Shown: positions 1 to 5,601, counted from the first letter of the stretch. The stretch is 7,811 nucleotides of DNA from Actinomycetota bacterium (GCA_003157225.1 PMIZ01000106.1:1-7811), one strand, 5' to 3'. The notes: a model not told the origin generated them from the sequence alone. A program made the numbers and translations.

Positions 1-5
1 ACAGC

Positions 6-97
6 GGAGAGGTCGCATAGAGGCCTAGTGCAGCGGTTTGCTAAACCGCCATGTGGGGTAACCTGCATCGAGGGTTCGAATCCCTCCCTCTCCGCCA
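6..97 (+). tRNA. tRNA-Ser (anticodon GCT)
   Basis: This is a complete class II tRNA reading AGC/AGU serine codons. The acceptor stem GGAGAGG (6-12) pairs with CCTCTCC (87-93), followed by discriminator G94 and an encoded CCA (95-97). The anticodon arm is GCGGT-TTGCTAA-ACCGC (33-49), with GCT at 40-42. A long variable arm lies between the anticodon and T arms, as expected for serine. The T arm is GAGGG-TTCGAAT-CCCTC (70-86). It lies 8 bp before the tRNA-Arg gene, so the two are probably cotranscribed. Confidence 0.97.
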
Positions 98-105
98 CCC
101 ATCAC

Positions 106-181
106 GCGCCCGTAGCTCAGTGGATAGAGCATCTGACTTCGGATCAGAGGGTCGGGGGTTCGAATCCCTCCGGGCGCGCCA
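106..181 (+). tRNA. tRNA-Arg (anticodon TCG)
   Basis: This is a complete tRNA. The acceptor stem GCGCCCG (106-112) pairs with CGGGCGC (171-177), followed by discriminator G178 and an encoded CCA (179-181). The anticodon loop CTTCGGA (137-143) sits on the stem TCTGA/TCAGA and gives anticodon TCG (139-141), which reads CGA arginine codons. The T loop is TTCGAAT. The 3' half of a tRNA gene is a standard target for tyrosine recombinases, and a recombinase gene lies about 1.4 kb downstream. This gene's 3' end is therefore the most likely left attachment site of the element. The gene is intact, as expected when an element restores the tRNA 3' end on integration. Confidence 0.97.
145..181 (+). other. 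Candidate left attachment site (attL core in tRNA-Arg 3' end)
   Basis: Inferred, not seen directly. The 3' end of tRNA-Arg (T arm to CCA) is the last host-type sequence before genes of mobile-element type begin, and the recombinase at 1572-2695 points toward it. Tyrosine recombinases commonly use a tRNA T arm/3' end as the crossover core. I found no second copy of the T-arm-to-CCA sequence elsewhere in the window, so the matching attR must be beyond the right edge if the model is right. The exact core boundaries are unknown. Confidence 0.4.
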
Positions 182-238
182 CTTTCTGAGCGTGAAAAGG
201 CCGAGATGCCGCGCCTACGAGGCTCTGATCCGCCGGAA

Positions 239-262
239 TGTAGCAACGGGTGTAGCAACCCG
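239..262 (+). repeat. Tandem TGTAGCAAC repeat, candidate integrase arm-binding sites
   Basis: TGTAGCAAC occurs at 239-247 and again at 251-259, giving a 12-bp period. The second copy is also inside a small inverted repeat, CGGGT-(6 nt)-ACCCG (247-262). Short direct repeats of this GTAGCAA type close to a tRNA attachment site are typical of arm-type binding sites for phage and ICE tyrosine recombinases. Assigning them to this integrase is inference from position. Confidence 0.45.
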
Positions 263-295
263 CACTCAAATAGTCCCCAGGTTGGCGCGGCAGGC

Positions 296-308
296 CCCGA
301 GACTCGGG
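296..308. repeat. 13-bp perfect palindrome CCCGAG-A-CTCGGG
   Basis: CCCGAG (296-301) and CTCGGG (303-308) are exact reverse complements around a single A. It lies in the gene-free stretch between tRNA-Arg and the gene starting at 471, 11 bp before a stronger hairpin. It could be a protein-binding site or part of a terminator/attachment region. No function can be assigned from sequence alone. Confidence 0.4.
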
Positions 309-319
309 CCGGCAACAAA

Positions 320-346
320 GAACCCCTGCCGATAGGGCAGGGGTTC
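320..346 (+). terminator. Strong hairpin without T-tract, possible terminator
   Basis: GAACCCCTGCC (320-330) pairs perfectly over 11 bp with GGCAGGGGTTC (336-346) around a 5-nt GATAG loop. It lies 139 bp past the tRNA-Arg gene and 124 bp before the next gene. No run of T follows, so it is not a canonical intrinsic terminator, although GC-rich bacteria often use such hairpins. It could end tRNA transcription, insulate the element from the tRNA promoter, or belong to the attachment region. Confidence 0.45.
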
Positions 347-470
347 CGATGAGTCCACCGCGACGTCCGGAATCCGACCGGAGAACTGGAACTCGTCCAG
401 CCGCAGGCTCCGCAAGCTATGCTACTCGCCTCATCCCGGCGGCCCTCACCGTAACCCGACCTGGAGCAAT

Positions 471-1562
471 GTGTCAACCAGTCGGCCCGAGATCCTAACC
501 CTCGACGTAAGCAGCGGCACAGCCCAGCCCTTCGTGACGACGCCGACCCGGATGTATTCGGCTGCGGCGGCCGAGCGGGCCATCCAGCGGATCGGTCGAG
601 ACGCCTACGCCATCCTCCGGACTAAGGCGATGTTGGGGATCGTGCGCCAGCGCCAAGCGTTGGACAGCATCGTTGCTCCCCTTTCGCAGCTTGTCGAAGA
701 GATGCAAGCTCTTCCCGAAGATGCCTCCGTCGAGCAGAGGGCACGCCTGGCTTTCGAGGTGTCCAGCACGGGTCAAGAGACCCATTGGTCGGCCATCCTG
801 CGTCTCGGAACATCGGTAGAGACGCTCTGTGGGCTTCTTCTTGCCTTTGAGACCGATCGAGAAGGCGGCGCTCGCGACATTGCCGAACTACTGGTTCGCC
901 ACGACCTAGATTTGTTCCTTGTCCTGCGCGAGAAGAAGCGGAAGAAGCTTTCCTACTGGGAGGCGCTGGCCGGAAGGCCCGCCCGAGAGGATCTGCTTGA
1001 GGCCGGGCTCACGCCGGCCGAATCTCAACGCCTGCTCTCTGAGCATCGCTCCTGGTGTACGTCGGCCATGAAGCAGTTTCAGCGCATCTCGGCCTATTAC
1101 ACGCCGGCGCGGCATCAGGTTTACGGGAAGTACAAGCATGGCTACACCCTGATAGACCCAGGAGTCAGCCCTCTGTCTTTGGACCTTGGGACGCGAGACG
1201 CGGCCGTCGTGAACGAGGCCCTACAAAACAGCTTCGTTGTCATGCATCAGGACCGAACAGGGCGACGCGTTGTCCACGTCGTGCGGTCAGGTGGAGTCGA
1301 GATCGAGCAGACGATGGAAGAGGCCCGCCAGGTCCTAGACCTCGCCCAGAAGCTGGCCGTCTCTTGGCTCTTTGAGTTGGAGCACCCGCTCCATCGGGTC
1401 ATCACCTTCGACAAGATCCCGAAAGCAATCGCCTCCAAGTGGGTCGGGGACGGGCTGGACGAGACGTACGATCTCACTGGGGCTCTTGATGAGTACCCAG
1501 AGGACCCACGAGCCACCCGTGATCCGCGGACACCGCCGGAAACGGCGCCGGCGCGAGGCTGA
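471..1562 (+). CDS. Uncharacterised 363-residue helical protein next to integrase
   Basis: I do not recognise a family with confidence. The GTG start at 471 has GGAG at 463-466, spaced closely at 4 nt; the next in-frame ATG is codon 28 (552). The protein appears soluble, with no signal peptide or membrane segment, and is mostly helical. Visible landmarks are an amphipathic helical region around residues 30-135 (including an ETHWSAILRLG stretch), a basic patch REKKRKK at about 153-159, and a YGKYKHGYTL segment near 218-227. The last feature is reminiscent of the N/Y-K-x-KHG motif of some HEPN/Abi-like helical proteins; that resemblance is an impression, not a detected homology. The C-terminus is acidic then Pro/Thr-rich, consistent with a disordered tail. 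It sits between the presumed attachment site and the integrase, a usual place for cargo such as defence genes. It converges on the integrase with only 9 bp between the stop codons. Confidence 0.75.
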   Translation: MSTSRPEILTLDVSSGTAQPFVTTPTRMYSAAAAERAIQRIGRDAYAILRTKAMLGIVRQRQALDSIVAPLSQLVEEMQALPEDASVEQRARLAFEVSSTGQETHWSAILRLGTSVETLCGLLLAFETDREGGARDIAELLVRHDLDLFLVLREKKRKKLSYWEALAGRPAREDLLEAGLTPAESQRLLSEHRSWCTSAMKQFQRISAYYTPARHQVYGKYKHGYTLIDPGVSPLSLDLGTRDAAVVNEALQNSFVVMHQDRTGRRVVHVVRSGGVEIEQTMEEARQVLDLAQKLAVSWLFELEHPLHRVITFDKIPKAIASKWVGDGLDETYDLTGALDEYPEDPRATRDPRTPPETAPARG

Positions 1563-1571
1563 CGCCGGGTA

Positions 1572-2695
1572 CTACAGAGAGCCGGTCAGAAGCTCTCCCA
1601 TCCGGTCCGCCGCGTCCTTCTGGAGCGTCGGTAGGACGTGCGAGTAGATGTCCGCGGTCGTCGAGATCCGGCTGTGCCCGAGGATCTCCTGGACCACCCG
1701 AAGCGGCACGCCCTGAGCCAACAGGAATGACGCGCATGCGTGCCGCGTGTCGTGGAATCTCTGGCGAGGGAGGCCCGCCTTGAGGAGAGTGCGCTGAAAT
1801 CTGTGCCGGACGGCCGACCCATCCTGCGGCGTGCCGATGGCGCTGGCGAAGACGAAGTCCAGATCCTGCCAGTCTTCACCGATGGCGAGTCGCTCCTCGA
1901 CCTGGCGTCGCCGATGGTCGCGCAGCGATGTCAGCACCGGTGCAGGCATGGAGAGTGTGCGCCGACTCTTGACCGTCTTTGGTTCCACCAGCTCGGTCTT
2001 GCCGCGCATCTTCTGGAGGGTATGACGGACCGTCAGAGCCCCGCCCTCCAAGTCAACGTCGGACCACCTGAGCCCGAGTACCTCACCCTGACGCAACCCC
2101 ATGGCTATAGCCACGGCATAGAGGGCTTCGTCGCGAGTGCCGTGTACGAACGCCAGAAGCCGACGCGCCTCGTCTGGCGTCAAGGGATGGATCTCCACTT
2201 GTCGGACGCGCGGACTGTCTACCAGGCGTGCGACATTTCGGCCAACCAGGCTCCACTTCTCAGCCTGGCCCAGGGCGTTGCGGAGCACCGAATGAACGTA
2301 CTGAACGGTGCGGGGCGACAGACCCGCAGCGAGCCGATCGTTGACGAGGGCTTGAACCTCCCTGGGTGTCAGTTTCGCCAGCGCGATCCTGCCTATACGT
2401 GGGCGCACATGCAGGCGGAGCAGGTTGGAGTAACTCTCAAATGTGCGCGGCTTGAGTGACGGCTTGACGGCGTCTAGCCATTGATCCAGGTAGGCGTCCA
2501 CCGTCAGTCGGGCCGGCGTTTGGGCGATCCCTTGCTGGGCGTCCCGCTGGACGACGACCAATCGGTCTCGGACCTCGGCCCTCGTGCTCCCGTAGATAAC
2601 GCCCCGGCGTCCGCCCGCGCCGGTGTACGCGCCTACCACCGTTCGTCACTGCCGCGCTGATAGATCGAACCCTCACCGTTGCCCCGCTTACCCAC
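1572..2695 (-). CDS. int: Tyrosine recombinase (phage/ICE integrase) with one-base frameshift near N-terminus
   Basis: Site-specific recombinase that would integrate and excise the element. From the internal GTG at 2639, the long frame (355 aa) has a SAM-like core-binding N-domain (about residues 42-130) and a catalytic domain with the full residue set: R183 (GLRQGE), K221 (PKTVKSRR), H296 and R299 (HDTRH), H322 (LGHS) and nucleophile Y332 (DIYSH). That start has no Shine-Dalgarno and cuts off the usual N-terminal AP2-like arm-binding segment. The missing part is directly upstream in another frame: GTG 2693-2695, preceded by AAGGAG, encodes 20 residues reading GKRGNGEGSIYQR...DERW, the typical beginning of this family. 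It then meets a TAG at 2633-2635. Adding one G after CGGTGG (about 2636-2641) would join the frames into a roughly 374-aa protein of normal length. The break is either a real mutation, a sequencing indel, or less likely recoding. The start overlaps the upstream zinc-ribbon gene by 8 bp. Confidence 0.93.
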
Positions 2696-3509
2696 GATGA
2701 CTGTCTCCTTGGCTGGCCGCTGGTTCTTTCGTCGGAGTACTCCCGCTCGCGTTCGGTTCCCTCTTCCTCCGCTGCCTTAGCATCTCGGGAACTCCCCTGC
2801 CACGGCATGACGAGCAGTAGATCCTTCCTCCCGGCTCGACTTCGCCTCCGCACGAACGACACAGTCGCAGCCCAACTCTCGCGACCGTCGAAAGCAACTC
2901 GATGGCCAGACCCCCATAGAGCCCGCCTGAGGCTTGATACACGCGGAAACGATGCCGCTCGTCCACCTCCAGATAGACCGTGACCCCTGAGTCGGAGAGG
3001 TGCCGGTTAACGCGGAGGGCGATGGACTCGTGCACGAGGTCCTCGCGGGGAGACCGCGCCGCGAGGTCCAATACCTCGGCGAAGGATCTGCTCATCGATC
3101 TCCAGAAACCCAGAGACTGGCGCTGGGGAAGCAACGGAGGCACCGTCGGATCTTCGACGTTGAACCACTCTTGAAGCGCCCCGTAACTGGATGCGAACCG
3201 ACGGACTAGCTCGGGCCTGGCATCTCGCAGCTGGGCGAAACGAAGGAGCATTGCTCGACTCCGGGACACGTCGATATTGTCCAACCCACTGGTCATGAAG
3301 ATACGCCGCGCTTCGCGCCAAGCGTCCCAGGTCAACCTCGACGGTTCGAGATAGGGCAGCCAAAGCTCGGCGTCGTGGACCATGTCCGGCGGCCACTCGA
3401 ACACCAGGTCATCGCCGTCCAAAGTCACCGAGCGGGGCCTACGCCAGCCTTGGGTCGCAACGGGACGCCCCACGTGTAGCTGTGCCAGTTCCCATTTTTC
3501 TTGGCTCAT
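2688..3509 (-). CDS. Zinc-ribbon protein of unknown function, coupled to integrase
   Basis: A 273-residue protein, taking ATG 3507-3509 as start because GGAAG lies 7 nt upstream; the GTG at 3515 would add two residues but sits too close to that motif. The C-terminal part has CxxC-x11-CxxC (Cys 217, 220, 232, 235) followed by a basic tail RQRRKRE, which looks like a zinc ribbon that may bind nucleic acid. The preceding part (a RFAQLRDARPELVRRFASSYG stretch, then FWRSMSR, then GGLYGGLAIELL before the cysteines) resembles proteins that pair an ABATE-like helical domain with a CGNR-like zinc ribbon. That link is from memory of family layout. The last 8 bp overlap the integrase start (GTGGGTAA), implying one leftward operon in which this protein could regulate or assist recombination. 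An alternative is an independent transcription regulator. Confidence 0.85.
   Translation of the reverse strand: MSQEKWELAQLHVGRPVATQGWRRPRSVTLDGDDLVFEWPPDMVHDAELWLPYLEPSRLTWDAWREARRIFMTSGLDNIDVSRSRAMLLRFAQLRDARPELVRRFASSYGALQEWFNVEDPTVPPLLPQRQSLGFWRSMSRSFAEVLDLAARSPREDLVHESIALRVNRHLSDSGVTVYLEVDERHRFRVYQASGGLYGGLAIELLSTVARVGLRLCRSCGGEVEPGGRIYCSSCRGRGVPEMLRQRRKREPNASGSTPTKEPAASQGDSHRG
2705..2710 (-). promoter_or_regulatory. Ribosome binding site of the integrase (AAGGAG)
   Basis: On the minus strand, AAGGAG lies 9 nt before the GTG at 2695. It is the reason for placing the integrase start there rather than at the GTG at 2639, which has no such signal. The site is inside the coding sequence of the upstream zinc-ribbon gene, so the integrase may be translated by coupling to that gene. 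Confidence 0.7.
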
Positions 3510-3515
3510 TGTCAC

Positions 3516-3646
3516 GCTTCCGTACTGTTACCCGTATTCCATCACGCTAGCGAGGACGGTAGGGTGATTGTGCGCCCGGGACCTCCCGGAGTCAAGCGGA
3601 CATCCAAGAACCGGCGTTGACCGGAAGCAGGAAGGGCAATAGTCAG
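3516..3646. promoter_or_regulatory. Divergent control region between integrase operon and xis-rep operon
   Basis: About 130 bp separates the leftward zinc-ribbon/integrase pair from the rightward helix-turn-helix/ATPase operon, so promoters for both must lie here or overlap the gene starts. I see no convincing -35/-10 pair. Two features stand out: CCGTA-(6 nt)-CCCGTA at about 3520-3536, and the inverted repeat CCGGGA-CC-TCCCGG at 3576-3589. Either could be an operator for the adjacent small DNA-binding protein, which would set the balance between integration and excision/replication. The operator role is inference. Confidence 0.4.
3576..3589. repeat. Inverted repeat CCGGGA-CC-TCCCGG, candidate operator
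   Basis: Perfect 6-bp arms around a 2-bp centre, located in the divergent intergenic region 58 to 71 bp before the likely start of the excisionase-like gene. Position suggests a binding site for a regulator of either operon. The arms are GC-rich, so chance occurrence is possible in this base composition. Confidence 0.35.
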
Positions 3647-3850
3647 TTGGACCGTCTTCTCTCGCCCGAACAGGCTGCCGAGATGCTCGGGTGCCACCGA
3701 ACGATGATCTTCGAGATGCTGGCCCGAGGCGATGTCGCCTCGATCAAGCTCGGACGGCTCCGCCGAATCCCGGCGTCATCCATCGACAAGTACATCGCGT
3801 CCCGTCTTTCTGAGGCCGAGGGGTCCAGCCCTGATGGTGGAGTGCGGTGA
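3647..3850 (+). CDS. xis: Excisionase-family helix-turn-helix DNA-binding protein
   Basis: A small MerR-like/excisionase protein. It opens with RLLSPEQAAEMLGCHRTMIF, where LSPEQAAEMLGC is the classic excisionase helix-turn-helix start. A short wing (GDVASIKLGRLRRIP) and SSIDKYIASR follow, the usual end of the domain. Proteins of this type bind and bend DNA at attachment sites to direct the integrase toward excision, or act as small repressors. The start chosen is TTG 3647, preceded by AGGAAGGG (3629-3636); this gives 67 residues. A TTG at 3617 would extend it by ten residues but lacks a ribosome binding site. The stop overlaps the next start as GTGA, so it is the first gene of an operon with the DUF3631 ATPase. 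The xis name is by family and context only. Confidence 0.85.
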   Translation: MDRLLSPEQAAEMLGCHRTMIFEMLARGDVASIKLGRLRRIPASSIDKYIASRLSEAEGSSPDGGVR

Positions 3851-5046
3851 GCGATCAGGACATTGGCCGCTCCGGCAGTGCCCGTGGCGCCGATCACCAG
3901 CACCCTTCCCTCGCTGTGCAGCTTTCGGCGGTTGAGGACTTCATCTGCCGCTACGTCGCCTTACCTTCGCCACACGAGCGAGTCGCGGTGACCCTGTGGG
4001 TGGCCCACAGCCATCTGGTCGAGCAGTTCGAGACGAGTCCGATCCTGGCCATCACATCGGCCGAGAAGCGCTCGGGCAAGACGCGACTCCTTGACTGTCT
4101 CGAATTGTTGGTTCCCACGCCCTACCGAGCCGTAACGCCCTCGGAGGCAGTCGTGTACACGATCCTAGCCCAACGACCTCGCCCCACCTTGCTCCTGGAC
4201 GAAGTCGATGCGATCTTCGGGCGTGGCAACGCCAACCTCTATGAGGGCATCCGCGCCATCCTCAATGCTGGAAATCGCGCTGGCACGCCAGTGCTGAGGG
4301 TGAAGATGGACGGTGGGCGACGAGTCGAAGCCTTCGATGTCTATGGCCCCAAGGCGGTAGCTGGGATCGGCGATCTCCCTGACACAATCGCCGACCGAGC
4401 GATCCCGATCCGACTCAAGCGCCGATCGCGATCCGAGCCCATAGAGAGGTTCCGGCGGAGGGTGGCCGCGGCCGAGGCAGCGGCGATCGCTTACGACTGG
4501 GAGGCCCTTGGAACGCTTGGAACGGATGGAACGGTTCCTGACGAGCTAGGCGACAGGGCGGCCGACTCATGGGAGCCGTTGATCTGGATCGCCGACGCAG
4601 CCGGAGGCGGTTGGCCTCGCCGCTCCCGTTTGGCGGCGATTGCTCTCTCCTCCGAGGAAACGGCACCGGCAACACTCGGTGACCGACTTCTTGGTGACAT
4701 TCGACACGTATTCGGAGATACCAGCTATCTGCCCACAGCGGAGTTGCTCAATGGACTGTGTCGCCTGGAGGCGGCGCCTTGGTCGGACTGGAATGGCAAG
4801 ACCCTGACAGCGCGCGCCCTAGCCCAGCTCTTGGAACCGTATCGAATTGGCCCCAAGAACCCACGTCTGCCGGGCGAGCGCCGAGCCCGCTGCTATTACC
4901 GGAACGACTTCCTCGATGCGTGGAGCAGGTACCTTCCAGAGAGCGTTCCAGCCGTTCCAACCGTTCCGCAAGCGGTGGATTCCAGCGACCTCCCGACCGA
5001 GAGCGACTACCCCTCGGCGGCCTGGGATATCTCGGAGGAGTCATGA
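3847..5046 (+). CDS. DUF3631-type P-loop ATPase, probable replication/helicase-like protein
   Basis: A 399-residue protein starting at GTG 3847 within the GTGA overlap, with GGTGGAG just upstream. Walker A is SAEKRSGKT (71-79) and Walker B LLLDEVD (115-121). A NAGNRAGTPVLR segment, then FDVYGPKAVAGIGDLPDTIADRA (split here: 163-175, then 176-185) and IPIRLKRR follow, the layout of DUF3631 proteins. After a variable middle, a winged-helix-like C-terminal part (about 293-362: YLPTAELL, TLTARALAQLLEPYRIG, FLDAWSRYL) matches the family end. DUF3631 proteins occur in phages, plasmids and integrative elements, often joined to primase domains. Here no primase domain is present, so the ATPase stands alone. 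The role in element replication is inferred from family and from its place after the excisionase gene. Two repeat stretches, GTLGTDGTV (222-229) and VPAVPTVP (367-374), are encoded by iteron-like DNA. The stop overlaps a possible small reading frame as ATGA. Confidence 0.88.
   Translation: MSDQDIGRSGSARGADHQHPSLAVQLSAVEDFICRYVALPSPHERVAVTLWVAHSHLVEQFETSPILAITSAEKRSGKTRLLDCLELLVPTPYRAVTPSEAVVYTILAQRPRPTLLLDEVDAIFGRGNANLYEGIRAILNAGNRAGTPVLRVKMDGGRRVEAFDVYGPKAVAGIGDLPDTIADRAIPIRLKRRSRSEPIERFRRRVAAAEAAAIAYDWEALGTLGTDGTVPDELGDRAADSWEPLIWIADAAGGGWPRRSRLAAIALSSEETAPATLGDRLLGDIRHVFGDTSYLPTAELLNGLCRLEAAPWSDWNGKTLTARALAQLLEPYRIGPKNPRLPGERRARCYYRNDFLDAWSRYLPESVPAVPTVPQAVDSSDLPTESDYPSAAWDISEES
4510..4538 (+). 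repeat. Iteron-like array, three GGAACG at 9-bp period plus palindrome
   Basis: GGAACG occurs at 4510-4515, 4519-4524 and 4528-4533, exactly 9 bp apart. The last copy merges into the perfect 11-bp palindrome GGAAC-G-GTTCC (4528-4538). The array is in frame within the DUF3631 gene and encodes GTLGTDGTVP. The same hexamer recurs in inverted orientation at 4944-4967. Candidate binding sites for a replication initiator; a purely protein-level repeat is the alternative. Confidence 0.55.
4944..4967 (-). repeat. Inverted iteron-like array, three CGTTCC at 9-bp period
   Basis: CGTTCC, the reverse complement of GGAACG, occurs at 4944-4949, 4953-4958 and 4962-4967, again exactly 9 bp apart. It lies near the 3' end of the DUF3631 gene and encodes VPAVPTVP. 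Together with the direct array about 0.4 kb upstream it forms two facing clusters of the same motif. One further single GGAACG sits between them at 4901-4906. Confidence 0.55.
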
Positions 5047-5162
5047 CCGCCAGCCTCCAAATCCACAGCGTTCCCAAGGGTTGGGTTTGTGGCCGGCCGA
5101 GGTATTCCGGCATTTCCCGACACAGCGTGGCCCCCTGCGATGGTCCTCTTGTACGGCCGTAA
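5043..5162 (+). CDS. Possible 39-residue small ORF, translationally coupled
   Basis: An ATG at 5043-5045 overlaps the ATPase stop as ATGA and opens a 39-codon frame ending TAA at 5160-5162. The product (beginning MTASLQIHSVPKGW) has no recognisable motif. Its second half overlaps, in another frame, the start of the Cys-rich gene if that begins at 5089. The only support is the coupling geometry. It could be a leader whose translation delivers ribosomes to the next gene, or chance. Confidence 0.25.
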   Translation: MTASLQIHSVPKGWVCGRPRYSGISRHSVAPCDGPLVRP

Positions 5163-5469
5163 GGCGTGGGCTCTGCGGCGCTGCTTGGCGACTCGCCGCG
5201 ATGGCTCGCCTTGCAAGGGATGGGCACTCTGGGAAGTGCCCGGTCAGCGATGCGTCTGCCATAACGATGCCCCTCCCGGTCGAGCGTCCTCGGGACGGAC
5301 CCATGCCGTGGCATGTCGTTGCGCGGCCTATTCGTGGCCTCATCGCCCGGGAGGCGGTCTGTGTCGCTGGCCCGATCCTCCAGCGGGCCGTGACGGCACA
5401 CCGCCCGGAACTCACCGCTACTCCGCGGGCTCCCGACGCGCGCGGTCGCGCTTTGCCCGCATATGGTGA
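5089..5469 (+). CDS. Cys-rich small protein, putative zinc-binding, unknown function
   Basis: A 126-residue protein from GTG 5089, chosen because AAGGG (5076-5080) lies 8 nt upstream. ATG 5140 (codon 18) is an alternative and begins just before the conserved-looking part. The sequence has two cysteine clusters: RRCLATRRDGSPCKG with VPGQRCVCHND (Cys 32, 42, 55, 57, His 58), then CRCAAYSWPHRPGGGLCRWP (Cys 76, 78, His 85, Cys 92). The first resembles short zinc-binding C-x9-C...C-x-C-H motifs, while the HRPGGG-CRWPDPP segment is one I associate with small proteins of actinobacterial integrative elements. No enzyme motif is visible. It follows the DUF3631 gene by 42 bp and probably shares its transcript. 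The tail is basic (RRARSRFAR), consistent with nucleic-acid binding. Function is unknown. Confidence 0.7.
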   Translation: MAGRGIPAFPDTAWPPAMVLLYGRKAWALRRCLATRRDGSPCKGWALWEVPGQRCVCHNDAPPGRASSGRTHAVACRCAAYSWPHRPGGGLCRWPDPPAGRDGTPPGTHRYSAGSRRARSRFARIW

Positions 5470-5532
5470 CCGGGCGTCTGGACTGCGGATGGGTCCCGCG
5501 TGATTGAACTGGGGCTAATCTGAGCGTGCATC

Positions 5533-5547
5533 GCCGAGCGTCTCGGC
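5533..5547. terminator. Small GC hairpin between operon and DUF5677-like gene
   Basis: GCCGAG (5533-5538) pairs with CTCGGC (5542-5547) around a 3-nt loop in the 132-bp gap between the Cys-rich gene and the next gene. There is no T-tract. Position would suit a weak terminator for the upstream operon, but a 6-bp GC hairpin could arise by chance here. I see no clear promoter in the rest of the gap. Confidence 0.25.
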
Positions 5548-5601
5548 TGGCGTTGGAATGGTCGCCTACCGGGGTGGCTCCCGAGATGGGGGAGGGTTTG
5601 C

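Noticed and set aside
51..335. Plus-strand 94-codon frame over the tRNAs and attachment region
   Set aside because: It reads through two complete tRNA genes (RRFESLPLRH-like translation of the T arm) and into repeat/hairpin DNA; not protein-coding.
25..477. Minus-strand 150-codon frame across both tRNA genes containing GGIRTPDPLIRSQ and GGIRTLDAG
   Set aside because: This is the well-known artefact produced by translating the antisense of tRNA genes; the sequence is fully explained by tRNA-Ser and tRNA-Arg.
1740..2459. 239-codon plus-strand frame opposite the integrase
   Set aside because: It is a shadow of the integrase catalytic domain, which carries all conserved catalytic residues on the minus strand.
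2633..2641. Programmed -1 frameshifting at CGGTGGTAG in the integrase
   Set aside because: There is no canonical X-XXY-YYZ slippery heptamer; a one-base deletion or sequencing indel explains the break more simply.
4057..4083. Walker A of the DUF3631 ATPase lacks the first glycine of GxxxxGKT
   Set aside because: SxEKxxGKT-type P-loops are normal in DUF3631 proteins as I know the family, so this is not a lesion.
5222..5241. 7-bp hairpin GGGCACT/AGTGCCC inside the Cys-rich gene
   Set aside because: It is within coding sequence and has no T-tract; most simply a chance consequence of GC-rich codons.
4748..5401. 217-codon minus-strand frame spanning the ATPase end and Cys-rich gene
   Set aside because: Shadow frame with low-complexity Arg/Gly/Pro content typical of GC-rich antisense; crosses two supported genes.
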